This document shows positions 1 through 11,388 of a stretch of 64,000 nucleotides of DNA, piece by piece. Positions within the stretch are counted from its first letter, which is position 1. Each line of letters starts with the position of its first letter. The position numbers were made by a program, and so were the translations under genes. The DNA is taken from positions 52,501-116,500 of the forward strand of contig CAUYUJ010015033.1 in assembly GCA_963575745.1 (NCBI GenBank), in the 5' to 3' direction. A model generated the notes under the pieces. It was given only the letters and a program-made list of their open reading frames with translations, made no database searches and was not told the origin of the DNA. This DNA is from Prorocentrum cordatum (lineage: Eukaryota; Sar; Dinophyceae; Prorocentrales; Prorocentraceae).

Positions 1-33
1 TGCGTGAGGTCGACACACAATTTTGACATTATG

Positions 34-197
34 TTTAGGTCGGGCCTGTCCCCCTACAGGGGGATTTGGGGCGAAAAATTGTAAATACCAAAAAAAACAT
101 ACTCCAACAATGCTCAAAAATAGTCCAAAAATTGTCCCCTGACTATTTCTTGACTGTTTTTGAACATCCCTCCTGTAGAGGGACAGGCCCGACTTAC
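34..197. mobile_element. MITE-like foldback element, copy 1
   Basis: A 164-bp AT-rich element with imperfect terminal inverted repeats: the left end has GTCGGGCCTGTCCC, and the right end carries its complement GGGACAGGCCCGAC, both followed inward by CTACAGG/CCTGTAG. It is flanked by a perfect 7-bp direct repeat CATTATG at 27-33 and 198-204, read as the target-site duplication. It has no coding capacity. The interior is A-rich in a GC-rich neighbourhood. Similarity to the element at 545-729 is mainly in the ends. Confidence 0.75.
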
Positions 198-204
198 CAT
201 TATG

Positions 205-537
205 TGCCTGAGCCAACTCGGCCAACCTTGGTGCGTCTTTTAGGGGCAGGGGATGTCCGCAACCGCCTACGGGGGGGGCAGAGGCTCGATCGCGAAGACT
301 CGAGCGTGCTGGAAAAGACGCTCGTGCGAAGCCTTCGACGGGCAAGCAGGCCAGGCGCTCGTAACCACACTGCGCTGCCTCGCCAGCGCGGTGCCCCGAG
401 CGACCGGCGACCTGGGGTGGGCGGGGCTCCCCCGCAGACCTGCGGCGCCCTGTCACGGGGGCGACCACGGGCGACGGCGCTGGCCGTCCTGGTCTTCTCG
501 AGTGTTGGGGCCGGTGGCACGGAGCACGACGCGCAGA
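205..537. other. GC-rich spacer, no gene supported
   Basis: GC-rich sequence between the two MITE-like elements. Open frames exist on both strands but have arginine-, glycine- and alanine-rich composition with no recognisable motif, so no gene is called. Confidence 0.5.
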
Positions 538-544
538 CCTAGAG

Positions 545-729
545 TTGGGTCGGGCACGCCCCCCTACAGGCGGATTTTGGACGAAAACATCAAAGCATTC
601 AAAAGAATATCAAAATGGTCAAAGACAAAAAACAAAAAAACTATCATAAGAAAAAGAACGTCCCCAGACAGACTATTTTGTGGCTATTTGGTAATTTTCC
701 TCCTGTAGAGGGGACACGCCCGACTTAAG
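545..729. mobile_element. MITE-like foldback element, copy 2
   Basis: A 185-bp element with the same type of ends as the element at 34-197 (GTCGGGCACGCCCCCCTACAGG-like left end, complementary right end around 703-725). It is flanked by a different perfect 7-bp direct repeat, CCTAGAG, at 538-544 and 730-736. The interior is A-rich and non-coding. Two copies with shared ends but different flanking duplications argue for transposition rather than segmental duplication. Confidence 0.75.
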
Positions 730-794
730 CCTAGAGGGGCACCACTTTCGAGGCGGACTCGTACCTTACCGACCTCTCGCAGCATCCTCGTGCA

Positions 795-795
<1 letters not shown>

Positions 796-860
<65 letters not shown>
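796..860. repeat. (CTG)n microsatellite, about 21 units
   Basis: Uninterrupted CTG trinucleotide tract. Frames across it give poly-Leu, poly-Ala or poly-Ser; none is embedded in a recognisable protein. Confidence 0.95.
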
Positions 861-862
<2 letters not shown>

Positions 863-1734
863 CAGCATCAGATCGGCCACGTCCCCAGCGCGAAGGGAAC
901 GACGTGAAGACGCAGAGCAGGACGACCAGTTTCTCCTTGCCGGAAGACGCTGGCGTCGGTGGTTTGGACTGAAGAAGAAAAACTGCATGAACATAAACTT
1001 TCAGGGGGATCTCGCGGGTTTCCTGGATCTGCGCTAACACCCCCTCGTCGCAGGTACCGCCGGTGGGCCCCAGCGCAGATCCAAGAAGTCCGCGCGGAGC
1101 TCTGAAAGTGTATACGTATGCAGTTTGTTATTATTCGATGGACGTGAAGGTGTGCGGGCATTCGATAAAGCATTGCTTTATACGCGCGACTCTGCGCTGG
1201 CCACGCCTCATCTCCACGGTTGGTCGCGCGGTTCGGGCCCTGGGCGCGCGGTGCGCTGGGCTCCCCCGCGCGCAGTGCCCGAGGAGACGCCCGCCGCGCC
1301 CACCAGCCAGCCAAAGCCCTGCGGGCGGGTAACGAGCCAGCGCGGGACCCCAGCCGCAAGCCTGCCCGGAAGACACCGAGGCGGCAAGTCTCGGCTGCGA
1401 GCCCAGGGGGGAAAGTGAGAAGGGGCGAGCCTTCTCAGAAAGCTCGGAAGTCCCCTGGCCTTCTGAGGAGTTTCCGATGCCTTCCGGCGCGAGGGCTTCT
1501 GAAAAGTCCCGCGCCTTCTGAGAAGGCCTCCTCCTTCTCACTTGCCCCCCTCGCTCGCCGCCGAAAAATTCGCCGGCCCAACGGGCCAGAGGCGTGCTAA
1601 GATCTCTGGTAACTGCTAAAAAATACTTCTACTTCGCGCGCGCGGGGCGGCCCCTGGGGGTCCCCGGACGAAAAATACCCCGGGCGATCCCCGGCAGACT
1701 CGGGTCAGAGATGGTTTTCCTCTTGGGCGCCGCC
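863..1734. other. GC-rich intergenic stretch, no gene supported
   Basis: No convincing coding frame. From 1430 to 1545 there are several copies of the near-palindromic word CCTTCTGAGAAGG and its variants. From 1640 the sequence becomes proline/arginine-coding GC-rich filler. Confidence 0.45.
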
Positions 1735-2280
1735 CCCGTGGCCCTCCAGAGAGCCCCAAGAAGGGCCACGAGGCCGCCAAGAGCCCTCCAAGATGGTTCA
1801 AGAGTGCTCCGAGATGCCACACGATCGTTCCAAGACGCCCAAGATGGCCCCCAGACGCCCCAAGAGGCCTCCAAGAGCACTCCCCAGAGGGCCCCAAGAG
1901 GCAAAATTCATTACTTTTCCTTAGGTTTTGGGCAGATTTTGGCGTGTCCATCTTTTCGGCTTCCCGACGCCCCAAGACGGCCCAAGAGGCCCCCAAGATC
2001 GCCCCAAGAGGGCCCAAGAAGCTCCCAAGAAGGCCCCAAGATGGCCCAAGAGGGCTCCAAGACGGCCCCAGAGGCATCCAAGACGGCCCAAGAGGGGCCC
2101 AAGAGGGCCCCAAGCGATGCCCCAAAGGGGGAACACAAAACAAAACTTCGAGCCCTCGGCCTTAAGAAGCCCCCAGGAGGCCTCAAGAGGCCCCTGAGAG
2201 GCCCCAAAAGCCCCCAAGAGGCCCTCAGGAGGCCCCCAAGCGACGCTGAAGAGGCCCCCCAGCGGCCTCAAGAGGCTCAG
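1735..2280. repeat. GCCCAAGAGG-type minisatellite
   Basis: About 540 bp made of short degenerate units of roughly 9-12 bp, such as CCCAAGAGGGC, CCCAAGATGGC and CCAAGACGGC. The translated frames (Pro-Lys-Arg repeats on the plus strand, Gly-Pro-Ser-Trp on the minus strand) are by-products of the repeat and not evidence of a gene. Confidence 0.85.
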
Positions 2281-2559
2281 TCATGCGAAATGGGCCGGCG
2301 GAATGAGCGAAGCGATTCAATAAGTCGACAAGGCTTGCGTAACCTTGATGGCCGATGGCCGCCGCTGCTGCTGACCGTGTGTAGCCAGATGGCCTCCAGG
2401 TCGCACGGAGGGCCTGGCCAGTCTGCGCAAAATGCGTGAACCGGCGTGCACACTGGGCCACTGCAAAATCACACGGCCCGCTAGTGGCACAGGATTGGCG
2501 GCGCATGGACCGTCCTCCCGCAGGAGGAGGAGGCGAATGTTCCTCGGTTTCCTGACACC

Positions 2560-3605
2560 CACAAGCGGTGGGAGGAGGAGGAGGAGGAGGAGGAGGAGGA
2601 GGAGGCAGAGGCAAAGGCAGAGGGAGAGCGAGAGGGAGAGGGAGAGGGAAAGGAAGAGGGAAAGGGAGAGGGAGAGGGAAGGAGGGAGAGAAAGGGAGAA
2701 GGAGAGGGAGAGGGAATGAGGGAGAGGGAGAAAGAAGAAGCGGAGGGCGGAGGAGGGAGGAGATGAAGAGGGAGGAGCAGGGTGGGATGAACCGGGGCGC
2801 AGAAGAGGGGAGGGAGGAGAAAGGAGGAGGAGGAGGAGGAGGAGAGGAGGAGGGAGGAGGAGGAGGGGGAGGGGAGGAGCGGGGAGAGGGAGGGCGAGGA
2901 GGGGGAGGAGCAGGGGAGGAGGGGGAGGAGGGGGAGGAGGGCGAGGAGGGCGAGGAGGGCGAGGAGGGCGAGGAGGGCGAGGAGGGGGAGGGAGGGCGCA
3001 GGGGGCGAGGAGGGGGAGGGAGGGCGAAGAGGAAGAGGGCGAGGGCGAGGAGGGGAGAAGAAGGGGGAGGGGGAGGGGGAGGAGTGAGGGCGAGGAGGGG
3101 GAGGGAGGGCAAGGAGGAAGAGGGCGGGGGGGGCGAGCAGGGGAAGAGGAGGGCGAGGAGAGGTGGAGGAGTGCGAGATGGAGCCAGCAGGAACCACGAC
3201 AAGTCCTGGAGACAAGCACCAAGCGGGTGTGAGGGGAGAGAGGTCCTCCCCCTCCCTCTCCCCCTCCCCCACCCTCCCGCATCCCCTTCCCTCCCCCTTC
3301 TTCCCCTCTGCCCCTCTCCCCCTCTCCCTGTCTCCCCATCTCCCCTTCTCCCCCTCCCCCTCTCCCCCATCTCTCTTCCCACCTCCCCCTCTCGACCGAA
3401 GCTGCATGAGGACACGTCTGGAGCCGCAACGCTGTCCAAGGCAAAACGGAAAGGAACAGGAAGATTGGAGGAGGAGGAGGAGGAGGAGGAGAAGGAGGAG
3501 GGGGAGGAGAAGGAGGAGAATGAGGAGGAGGAGGAGGCGGAGGAAGAGGAGAAGGAGGAGGAGGAGGAGGTGGAGGGAGGAGGAGGAGGAAGAGGAAGAG
3601 GGCGC
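2560..3605. repeat. Polypurine/polypyrimidine (GGA)n-rich tract
   Basis: Almost pure purine on the plus strand from 2568 to 3160, mostly GGA, GGAGGGCGA and GAGGGA blocks. A pyrimidine block (CCCTCC-type) lies at 3245-3385 and purine again at 3462-3600. Long open frames here (Gly/Glu/Arg on one strand, Pro/Ser/Leu on the other) are repeat artefacts. Confidence 0.9.
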
Positions 3606-3779
3606 AGGTCGTGCAACAAGCAACAGCTCCCGCTGGGCGCGCAGCCGTCAATGCGGCAGCAGCCATCACAGCACCACAGCGGCAGCAGCAATCACAGCGG
3701 CGTCCTCGATGGTGGACACCCTGTCGGACATGTTGAAGGCAGCGGCAACATTCGCGGCCATCCTGGGAAGGGGGTGAGT

Positions 3780-5000
3780 TCAAGAGAAGGAGGGACGGAG
3801 GGTAGGCGAAAGCGAGGGCGAGAGGGAGGGCGAGAGGGAGGAGAGGGGAGGGGAAAGAGACAGGGGAGGAAGGGGCAAGCTAGGTGCGCTCCTGACATCC
3901 CACCCCTCCCACCCAGTTATTCCTGCGTCCGCCGACGGGTGTCATAGCGGACTTGGAACCCCCAAGAGCACCCCATCGCGTCACGCGCAACATGATCAAG
4001 GGGAGCTGCGCATTTACGTTGGAGGAGGAGGTAGCGGATGAGCGGGAGGATGAGCAGGAGGAAGAGGAGGAGGAGGAGGAGGAGGAGGAGGAGAAGGAGG
4101 AGGAGAAGGAGAAAGAAGGAGAAATAAGGACGAGGAGGTACAACTGCGGCAGGAGCGGGAGGAGCGGGAGGAGCGGGAGGAGCGGGAGGAGCAGGGGAGC
4201 AAGAGGAAGGCAGAAACGGGGAAAGGGACGGGGCGACAGGAGAAGGTGGAAGAGGACGGGGAAGGCAAGGGGGGACAGGGAAAGGAAGGGGGAGAGGATG
4301 GGGAAAAGAAGGGGACGGGGAAAGGAAGGGGGCGGGAAAAGGAAGGGGACGGGGAACTGGAGCCGAAGGAGCAGCAGGAGCAGGAGGACCAGGGAAGGCG
4401 GAGGAGGGGAAAGGAAGGGGGAGACAGCGAGGAGAACGAATTCGGATCCAGAAATCTGGCCCGCGCTGAGGCTAGATCGCAATTGTAACAGGGTGGAAGC
4501 ATGGCGCCGATCCTGATGTGAGGCCAACGCTGTAACGGAAGCGCCGTTTTGAAATGCTGAGAACGCTCCTCCTTGAAATATATATATATATATATTAACA
4601 AAAAAATGCTGTACACGGAGAGGGCAGGACATTTCCAGGACGTAGTCGGGGGAAGAAGGGAAAAAATACTGGCCTTCAGTAATCACAAAGATAGGAAGGG
4701 GGAGGAGACGGAGGAGGAGGAGGAAGAGGAGAAGGAGCGGAGGAGGAGGAGGAGGAGGAGGAGGAGGAGGAGGAGGAGGCGGAAGAGACCGCGGGGGAGG
4801 AGGAGGAGGAGAGGAGGAGGAGGAGAGGAGGAGGAGGAGGAGGAGGAGCGAGGAGGAGGAGGAAGAGGAGCAGGAGGAGCGGGAGGAGGAGGAGGAGAAG
4901 AAGGGAGGAAGAGGGCGGATGAGGAGGAGGAAGAGGAGGAGGAGGAGGAGGAGGAGGAGGAGGAGGAGGAGGCGGAGGCGGAGGGGAGGAGGAGGGCGGA
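3780..5000. repeat. Further GGA/GAA-rich tracts with short unique islands
   Basis: Purine-rich blocks at 3785-3875, 4020-4425 and 4690-5000. The first gap holds short unique sequence. The second (4440-4690) contains a TA dinucleotide run near 4578-4595. No gene is supported. Confidence 0.8.
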
Positions 5001-7676
5001 CACCAATGGCTGACATCCTCACTGTCTACCTCGCGTTTCCTTTAATTCGTTCCAGTTAAACACATAGCTGTTAAGCCTCACAACCAGCAGGCCAACATGC
5101 CAGGCCAGTGGCATAGCTGCCCTTTACGCGCATTGCTTATTCGCCAATGCACATGTATTTACCCTGGCCTGACGTAGCACGTCCAAGACTTTACTCGGCG
5201 GGGTGGCAGACAGGGGTTGATCGGGCGATGGTGGGAGCACTACTGACACAAAGGTCATGTTGGCCCTCAGCGGAGAGGCTACAGCCCTACTGTTGGCCGC
5301 TGTATGCCAGACGTGCTCCCACTGATCCCACTACTACTACTACTACTACCCCGTCATACTTGCAGCCTCGTTCGTGCCTGGCCTGGCAGCGCCAGATACA
5401 CGCTACACCACACATGAGATTATGGGATGGAGGTGGGGGTCCTGTATGTGGGGCGGGATGTGCTCTACTGCTCCCTAATGCTGTTCTGACCCTCAGCTGG
5501 GGGACGCCAGCCCTACCCATGAATCGATAGACGCTGAAACACTAGGTTGCCTCCTCACATACCTTTGGCACATCCATGCCACGGTTTCTTTACTGAGGGC
5601 AAGGCGACATACTTGCTCCAAGTACCATACGCGCAGCCTATGGCACTAGCTGAGCCAGCGCCAAGCCTGACCGACGGTACACTTAAGGACTACATCAGCC
5701 AGCTACGGCTCTCTGCCCACTCTCTGCTCAGCCCCGCGTTGCTGATTCGCCCGTCGTTGGCAGTCACCCGGGGCCACGTTTTACACACCCAGCCCCACGC
5801 TTTAACCTACAAAACATGTGGGACCGTGCTGAAACCGTAAACATACTTCAAAAAGCACGTGGGCCCCATACCGTGGGGGTTTGGGGTGAACCGAAAACCA
5901 TCGGTAGCAGCCCAGGTATTGCAGTGCCTAGAGTGGCACATCTGAGTATAGTTTTGCGGCCTCGGACTAGCAGTACCAAGGCCAGCCAACACCACTGGTC
6001 AGCTTACCAGTCTGCAGCGTATGTCACCTGTTCCCTTGCAGTGAGATAGACTCTGCCAGCCACCAGGCCGACCAATACTGCCTGTGCTAGCTTCATACCG
6101 TCCAGCTGATACCTGCAGCTAGTGCACATGGCCTACTTCTCAGCCTGGCATGCATGACTCTGACCGTGGATGGCGGAGAGGTGGGTTTGGGAGAATGGTG
6201 ATTGGTACGGGGCATGTACCACTACCCACCTTGGGTCTCTGCGTACAGGGCCTCCCGACCCAGGAACCCTGTACCACCCAAGGAGCCAGATGTTACGAGC
6301 GGCGCGCAGCTATTACCGCCCTATGGCTACATCGCAGCCCTGCCACATTGCCTACCCCTCAGCCCTTTACGCTAGGCATCTTCCGCACAAGCCAGTCTGG
6401 CAGGCCAGCCTTACCAATGGTAGTCACCCGACGCCACGTTTTACGCGTTGCCTCTCGTCTTACTCTAGCCTAAGGAAAAGCAGCGCGCAGCGTACCGTCC
6501 TTTGGCTACCTCGCAGCTCTGTGCACTTTGAGCTCTCAACCTCTTCTACAACCCACCCGACGCCTCGTGTTACACGTTGCTCTCAGCCTACCGTAGCTCA
6601 AGGAACCACATGTTGCAAGCATTGCGCTGTTCTTACCGACATGCTGCCACCGAATACCTCTGTACACATTGCCTACCTCTCAGCCTGACATGTCTGACTC
6701 TGATGTTGGTTGATTCTGGGGGGGTAAATACTGAGGGCTTGGCGGATGGGATGGGAACGTGTACGGCTGCCGTCATTGGGTCTCTGTGTACAGGCCCTTC
6801 CTACTCAGGGACCCTGTACCACCCAAGGAGCCACATGTTGAAAGCGGCGCGCACCTGATACCATCCTGTTGCTACCTCACAACTCTGCGCACGTTGCCTA
6901 CCTCTCAGCCTCTTCTGTTACATTACACCGTACAGGCCAGACTTGCCTTTGGTAGCCACCTGATGCCACATTTTTACAGATCGAACTGGCACCACCCAAG
7001 GAGCCACAGATTGCCAGCACTGCGCAATTCATAGTCTTGTCGCTATCTCACAGCCCGTACGCATGGCCTACCTCTCAGCCTGACTTGACAAACCCTGACT
7101 CTTGGGTGGTGATGATATGGTGGAGGTACCTTACTACGGGTGACTGGGACGGGAGTACGTACGGCTACCCCCTTGGGTCTCTGAGTACAGGCCGTCCCTA
7201 CTCAGGGACCCTGTACCGTCCAAGGAGCCACATGTTGCTAGCAGCGCGCAGCTTTTACCGATCTTCGGCTGCCTCGCAGCTCTGTGCATTCTGACCTCTC
7301 AGTCTTTCCACAAGTGGCAATCACCACATACGTCAGCCTAACAAGCCAACCTTGTCGTTGGCAGTTACCCGACGCCACGTGTTACTTTGCATCCTGCCTT
7401 GCTTTACTTGCTTTCCCCGAGGCAGCCAGTACCAGTGATACTGAGGGGGGGCCGTTGAGGATGGAGGGAGGGAGGTTACTTACCAAGGTACTACAGGTGC
7501 CCTCGGTTCTACCTGGCGTGCGCCTACTCTCGGTACCCAGCTTTGCCGCACATATCTGTTTCCCTCTTCGCCCGCGGCGCCCACCAAGTGCTGCGCCAAG
7601 CCAGACTCATGCATCGATTAGTTTCCACAATTCACTAGCGCCACAGCTGTCTTGCCCGGGTTGTTCAAACGTACTG
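5001..7676. repeat. Degenerate long-unit repeats, no gene
   Basis: About 2.7 kb without a credible frame. It contains diverged repeats of several hundred bp, recognised by recurring phrases: CTGTACCACCCAAGGAGCC starts at 6269 and 6814 with a variant at 7211, and GTCACCCG plus GCCACGTTTTAC phrases recur at 5765, 6422 and 7365. A short (CTA)n run is at 5328-5350. Unit boundaries cannot be fixed by eye. Confidence 0.55.
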
Positions 7677-7679
7677 TAA

Positions 7680-7756
7680 CAAGGAGGAGGAGGAGGAAGA
7701 CGAGGAGGAGGAGGGAGGAAGAGGAGGAGGAGGGCGGAGGAGGAGGGGGGGACAAG
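7680..7756. repeat. (GGA)n-rich tract
   Basis: Purine-rich microsatellite of GGAGGA and GAGGAA units, like those at 2.5-5.0 kb. Confidence 0.9.
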
Positions 7757-7909
7757 CTAGGTGCGCTCGCGTCATATCTGACGTCCTACCCCTCCCTCCC
7801 ATCCCTTACCATGGCACTGATTTTCTCTATCCGCCAGGCGACGTGCCAGGGAACGTGCCATGGGGAACCACCGCGGGACGTGCCAACGGGACGCGCTACG
7901 GAACGTGCT

Positions 7910-8240
7910 GGGGACAAGCGTTTCGCTCGAGACCTCCTGCGAAAATCCTAGGAATTCCTGGAACAACAAGCGAATTTGTCGAGACATCCTCCAAATTCCT
8001 GCGCGCGGGACGCGGCACGCGCGAGACAGCCTCGAATTCTTGCGAGCGGGACGTGGACACAAGCATTTTGCCTGAGAGATCCTCTGAATTCTGGCCCCCC
8101 ACGAGGCCCCCGCTCGAGACATCCCCCAATGTTGCAAAACCAGCGTTTCGCTCGAGACATCCTCCACACATTATGAAAAGAACCAGCGTTTCGCTCGAGA
8201 CATCCTGACAAAATCCAAGGAAACCCTGGCAAAAATTAGC
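7910..8240 (+). repeat. GAGACATCCTC-core satellite block 1
   Basis: Roughly seven copies of a core resembling CGCTCGAGACATCCTC at 30-50 bp spacing, separated by partly conserved segments such as CTCTGAATTCTGGCCCCC and GTTGCAAAACCAGCG. The same ordered segments return at 28.4-28.9, 32.5-32.8 and 36.3-37.2 kb, so this is one copy of a higher-order repeat of about 300 bp. Confidence 0.8.
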
Positions 8241-8296
8241 CTGGCGAAGGACCCAACCATATTCAGTTGCGAATCCCGCAAATATGAAGATCGTGT

Positions 8297-8651
8297 TCGG
8301 TGGCGCTACCTCTGGGTAGGGGAGACGCATGCGAACACCCCCACTGGGGCCTTCGGTGGAGCTCCCTATGGGGCTACGAAACGCTGCCTTGGGTGGGGGA
8401 ACCGCATGCGGACACCCCCACTGGGGCCTTCGGTGGAGCTCCCTATAGGGCCACGAAACGCTGCCTTGGGTGGGGGAACCGCATGCGGACACCACTGGGG
8501 CCTTCGGTGGAGCTCCCTATGGGGCCACGAAACGCTGCCCTGGGTGGGGGAACCGCATGCGTACACCCCCACTGGGGCCTTCGGTGGAGCTCCCTATGAA
8601 GCTACGAAGCGCTGCCCTGGGTGGGGGAACCGCATGCGGACACCCCCACTG
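8297..8651 (+). repeat. 77-bp satellite, left part of split array
   Basis: About 4.5 tandem units of 77 bp (starts of the word ACTGGGGCC at 8343, 8420, 8494 and 8571; one unit is 3 bp short). The array stops in mid-unit at 8651, exactly at the copia LTR, and resumes in the same phase at 27526. Confidence 0.9.
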
Positions 8652-8775
8652 TGTGGCAGCAGGAGGATTGGGCAGATGTTTTTCCCTTGAGCCAAACACA
8701 GGCGAATCACGGGTACAAACTTGACTCGCACACCACATGCTGAACCTAGACTGATAAATCTGGCATCCTTCCACA
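8652..8775 (-). repeat. copia 3' LTR
   Basis: 124 bp, starting TGTGG and ending CCACA (5-bp inverted ends), identical by eye to 27402-27525. On the element's sense strand it contains the 11-mer TTTGGCTCAAG (8686-8696), equal to the last 11 bases of the spliced leader. No strong polypurine tract adjoins it; the nearest purine run on the element strand is a short GGGGAG about 30 nt inside. Confidence 0.92.
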
Positions 8776-8932
8776 CTCGTCAGAATTTCTAGTAGGTTCA
8801 GCTCCCCGGCGTCAGTGATGACGGGAAGCAGGGAAAATCCTGAAAACCAGCACGGAAAAGGAGAGGGCCGTTTCCCCCACGGCCCCCGTCAGTGACATCC
8901 CCACTCCTAGGAAGTGGGAACACAGGAGAAAA

Positions 8933-11372
8933 TTACTGAAAAGGTAGAGAGCCGGCCGGCCGAGAGCAGGGATCGCAGGAGAGGGGAGAGGAGAGGAGGA
9001 GACCACCACCACCACCACCATCCTGGGCCAGGAACTCCCTCCAGGTGACGAAGGTCTCGGTCTGGGACAGCTCTCGACGAGAGGCCGACTGGGATCGGTC
9101 CTTGAGTCCTGGGCACGTTCGTCTCCGATCCAGCTCGCCCCCTTCATCTACTAAGCTGAGGCGGCCATGGGCCATCAAGTCAAATAATGCAGCATTACTC
9201 TTGGTGATGTCGTCTTTCGTGAGAGAGTCGACTGGCATTCGGCCGTGCGGTACCCACCGCACTCGGCCGTGTGCTCGCTCGAGCGCCTCACATATGATCG
9301 CCAGGTCCAGGGCTGTTCTCCTGTCTTTGGCGCTCGCGTTCCCCTCCTTCTGCATCGTATCGTAGATGGACTTCGCGTCCACCACGTGGACTTGGCCCTC
9401 ACGGGCCCCCAGCGCACAGTCTGTCCTCAGGACAGTCGCGAAGGGCCCGGAGGCCCTCCGACAGTCGGGGATGTCCACATCCCTGAAGATCACGTCACGG
9501 TACATGACCTGCAGAAACTCGACCTCGGCGACGGCTGCGGATAGCGCCTGGGTCTCCCCGGCCAGTGTCGAGGGCACTTTGCGACGAAGCTCGCACGACC
9601 GCCAGCCCAGCAGTGAAGCCTTCACCGTCTGGTTGCTCATGATAGCCCGGTCGGTCGCCAGGACCATCCAGGCTCCCTGGGCGGGGTCCTCCGGCAGGCC
9701 TCTCTCGTCGCTCATGCTGGCGTTTGCACCCACTCCCCCGGCGTCCGAGAAGGACACGAAAGCGAAGGACTCCGGGTCAAGCTTCCACACGGCCAGGCCC
9801 CTCGAGGCCGTGGCTCTGAGGTGGCGCACCAGTTTGTTGGCCAGCTGCACGTCCTGAATCGTGGGCGCTCTCAGCCGGCTAGCCAGGATGCTGGCAATGC
9901 CAGCTGCCTCTGGCCTCGCCTCCCGCCCAACCCAGTTGAACTTATAGACCAGGGACCTGAGGGAGGTGAACTCGTCATGCTCCAGGGGGGCGTCCTTGCA
10001 CCCCATCCGGCCCTTGGCGACGGACAGGGACCGGATCTCCTCAAGTATGTATTTTTCCTGGTCTACCTGGACTTTCTGGGGATGGAAGGTGAGCCTGCGG
10101 CCGGCGAAGTCCACCGGACCTCCGTGACAGTCACGGTACTTGCCGAAGGTGAAGCGTGCCTCCAGAGTTTTTCGAAGCCACGCCCGGGACTCCGGGGACG
10201 AGCTAGCAATCATGAAGTCGCCAACCTCCAATAGCATCACATTCTGGATGTCACCGCCCGGGCCGTAGCGAATCCACCAGCACGGTTCCAAGAGGCTCCT
10301 CACGAATCCGTGCTGTTGCAGATACTTCACTACGGTTCGCCTCCACGCCATCGGAGCATCATCAAGTCCATACACGTTGACCAGGAGACGCATGAGGGAT
10401 CCTGGGAGGACGTCCACCCCCTCACACGGTTCAACGTATATTTCACCTTGCGCCCGCTTCATGGGATCTGACTGGCAAAACGCATTCTTGACGTCCGCGA
10501 TGTCCCCCCACATGGACAGGTTCATCATGATTTGAAGAAACATCATGATGGACGACGTCTGCGGTGCGGGGGCGTACACCGCCAACGCTCCGGAGTCGGG
10601 GTCCCGGTGCCCGTGCACGCACCAGCGGGATTTCGCGACCGGATCGACGAAAGTGCCCTCCACCGGCTTCCACCTCCGCACCATCCTCGATGAGATGATG
10701 CGGTCGGGGTGAAGCTTCCTGACCCTATCCGCCTGCTTGGGGGAAACGACCTCGACAGCTCCAGACTGCATCATGGCCCCCCACTCTTTCTTGTCGGAGG
10801 CGTCGAACTTGGCCCGCTCGTCGGGACTGAGCTTCTTTAAACTGACCTCGCCCCCTCGGCCCGCCGCGAAAACTCCACCGTCACCCTCTCTCGTTTCCTC
10901 GGCCCGGTCCTCGCGGACTGACCGCACTGACAAACCCTCGGACACCGGAAACACCCAGAAGTCCTCCGACGGAGGGCCCTCGACCCCGGGGGGAGATCTC
11001 GAGCGGGGGCGTCCTCTACTCTCGAAGTCTCTCGCAATCTCGGACACGGAGCGTGAGCGCTCGTGCCCCCTGATCATCCCTGGCCTGGCCGGGTCCGCCG
11101 GGGAGGAGCCAGGAGGAGGAGAGGAGGAGGCCTGGACACCACCACCACCGGAGGGGGGGGAGGAGGAGTTCCCTTCATCCCCTTCCCCTGTGTCGGGCGG
11201 CCGGACGCCCTCGTCCGCCGCCTCGTCGAGGCGTGCCCGCTTCATCTCGGGCGGGCTGCTCGCCGCCCGGCGAGAGGCCTCGGATGACCGGATGCACCAG
11301 GGAACGTCCTCGGGCTGCGCCAGTCGGCGAGCCTTCTCACCTCGAGGAGGGTCGAGGCCTGGAGGTGGAGTG
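8933..11372 (-). CDS. copia reverse transcriptase-RNase H, 3' part of split ORF
   Basis: Open from the LINE target duplication to a stop at 8933, in phase with the ORF ending at 20302. An acidic/Ser/Pro linker comes first. The RT starts around VEGTFVDPVAKSRW; the first catalytic Asp is in DIADVKNAFCQ (~10480) and the conserved VYGLDDAPMAW is near 10360. The box normally read V-D-D is V-G-D here (MLLEVGDFMIAS; GGC at 10220-10222). RNase H follows with SFSDAGG, STLAGETQAL, VVDAKSIYD and WVPHGRMPVDSLTK, the usual D-E-D-D spacing. With the Gly change the polymerase is probably inactive. The first residues of the frame, upstream of 11372, are LINE sequence and not part of the gene. Confidence 0.9.
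11361..11372. repeat. LINE target-site duplication, left copy
   Basis: GGAGGTGGAGTG, identical to 20302-20313. Deleting 11373-20313 joins the two copia half-frames in phase. Confidence 0.92.
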
Positions 11373-11388
11373 ATGATGATGATGATGA
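11371..11388 (-). repeat. LINE 3' tail, (ATC)n
   Basis: On the element strand the LINE ends in GGCGCG followed by about five or six TCA/ATC units, then the target repeat. There is no poly-A tail. Simple-repeat tails occur in several non-LTR clades. Confidence 0.8.

Noticed and set aside
796-860. CTG tract as a poly-Leu or poly-Ala coding repeat
   Set aside because: No supporting protein sequence on either side in any frame.
2225-3947. Long open frames (380-490 codons) across the GGA tracts
   Set aside because: They translate simple repeats into Glu/Arg/Gly on one strand and Pro/Ser/Leu on the other, in several frames at once, without any domain.
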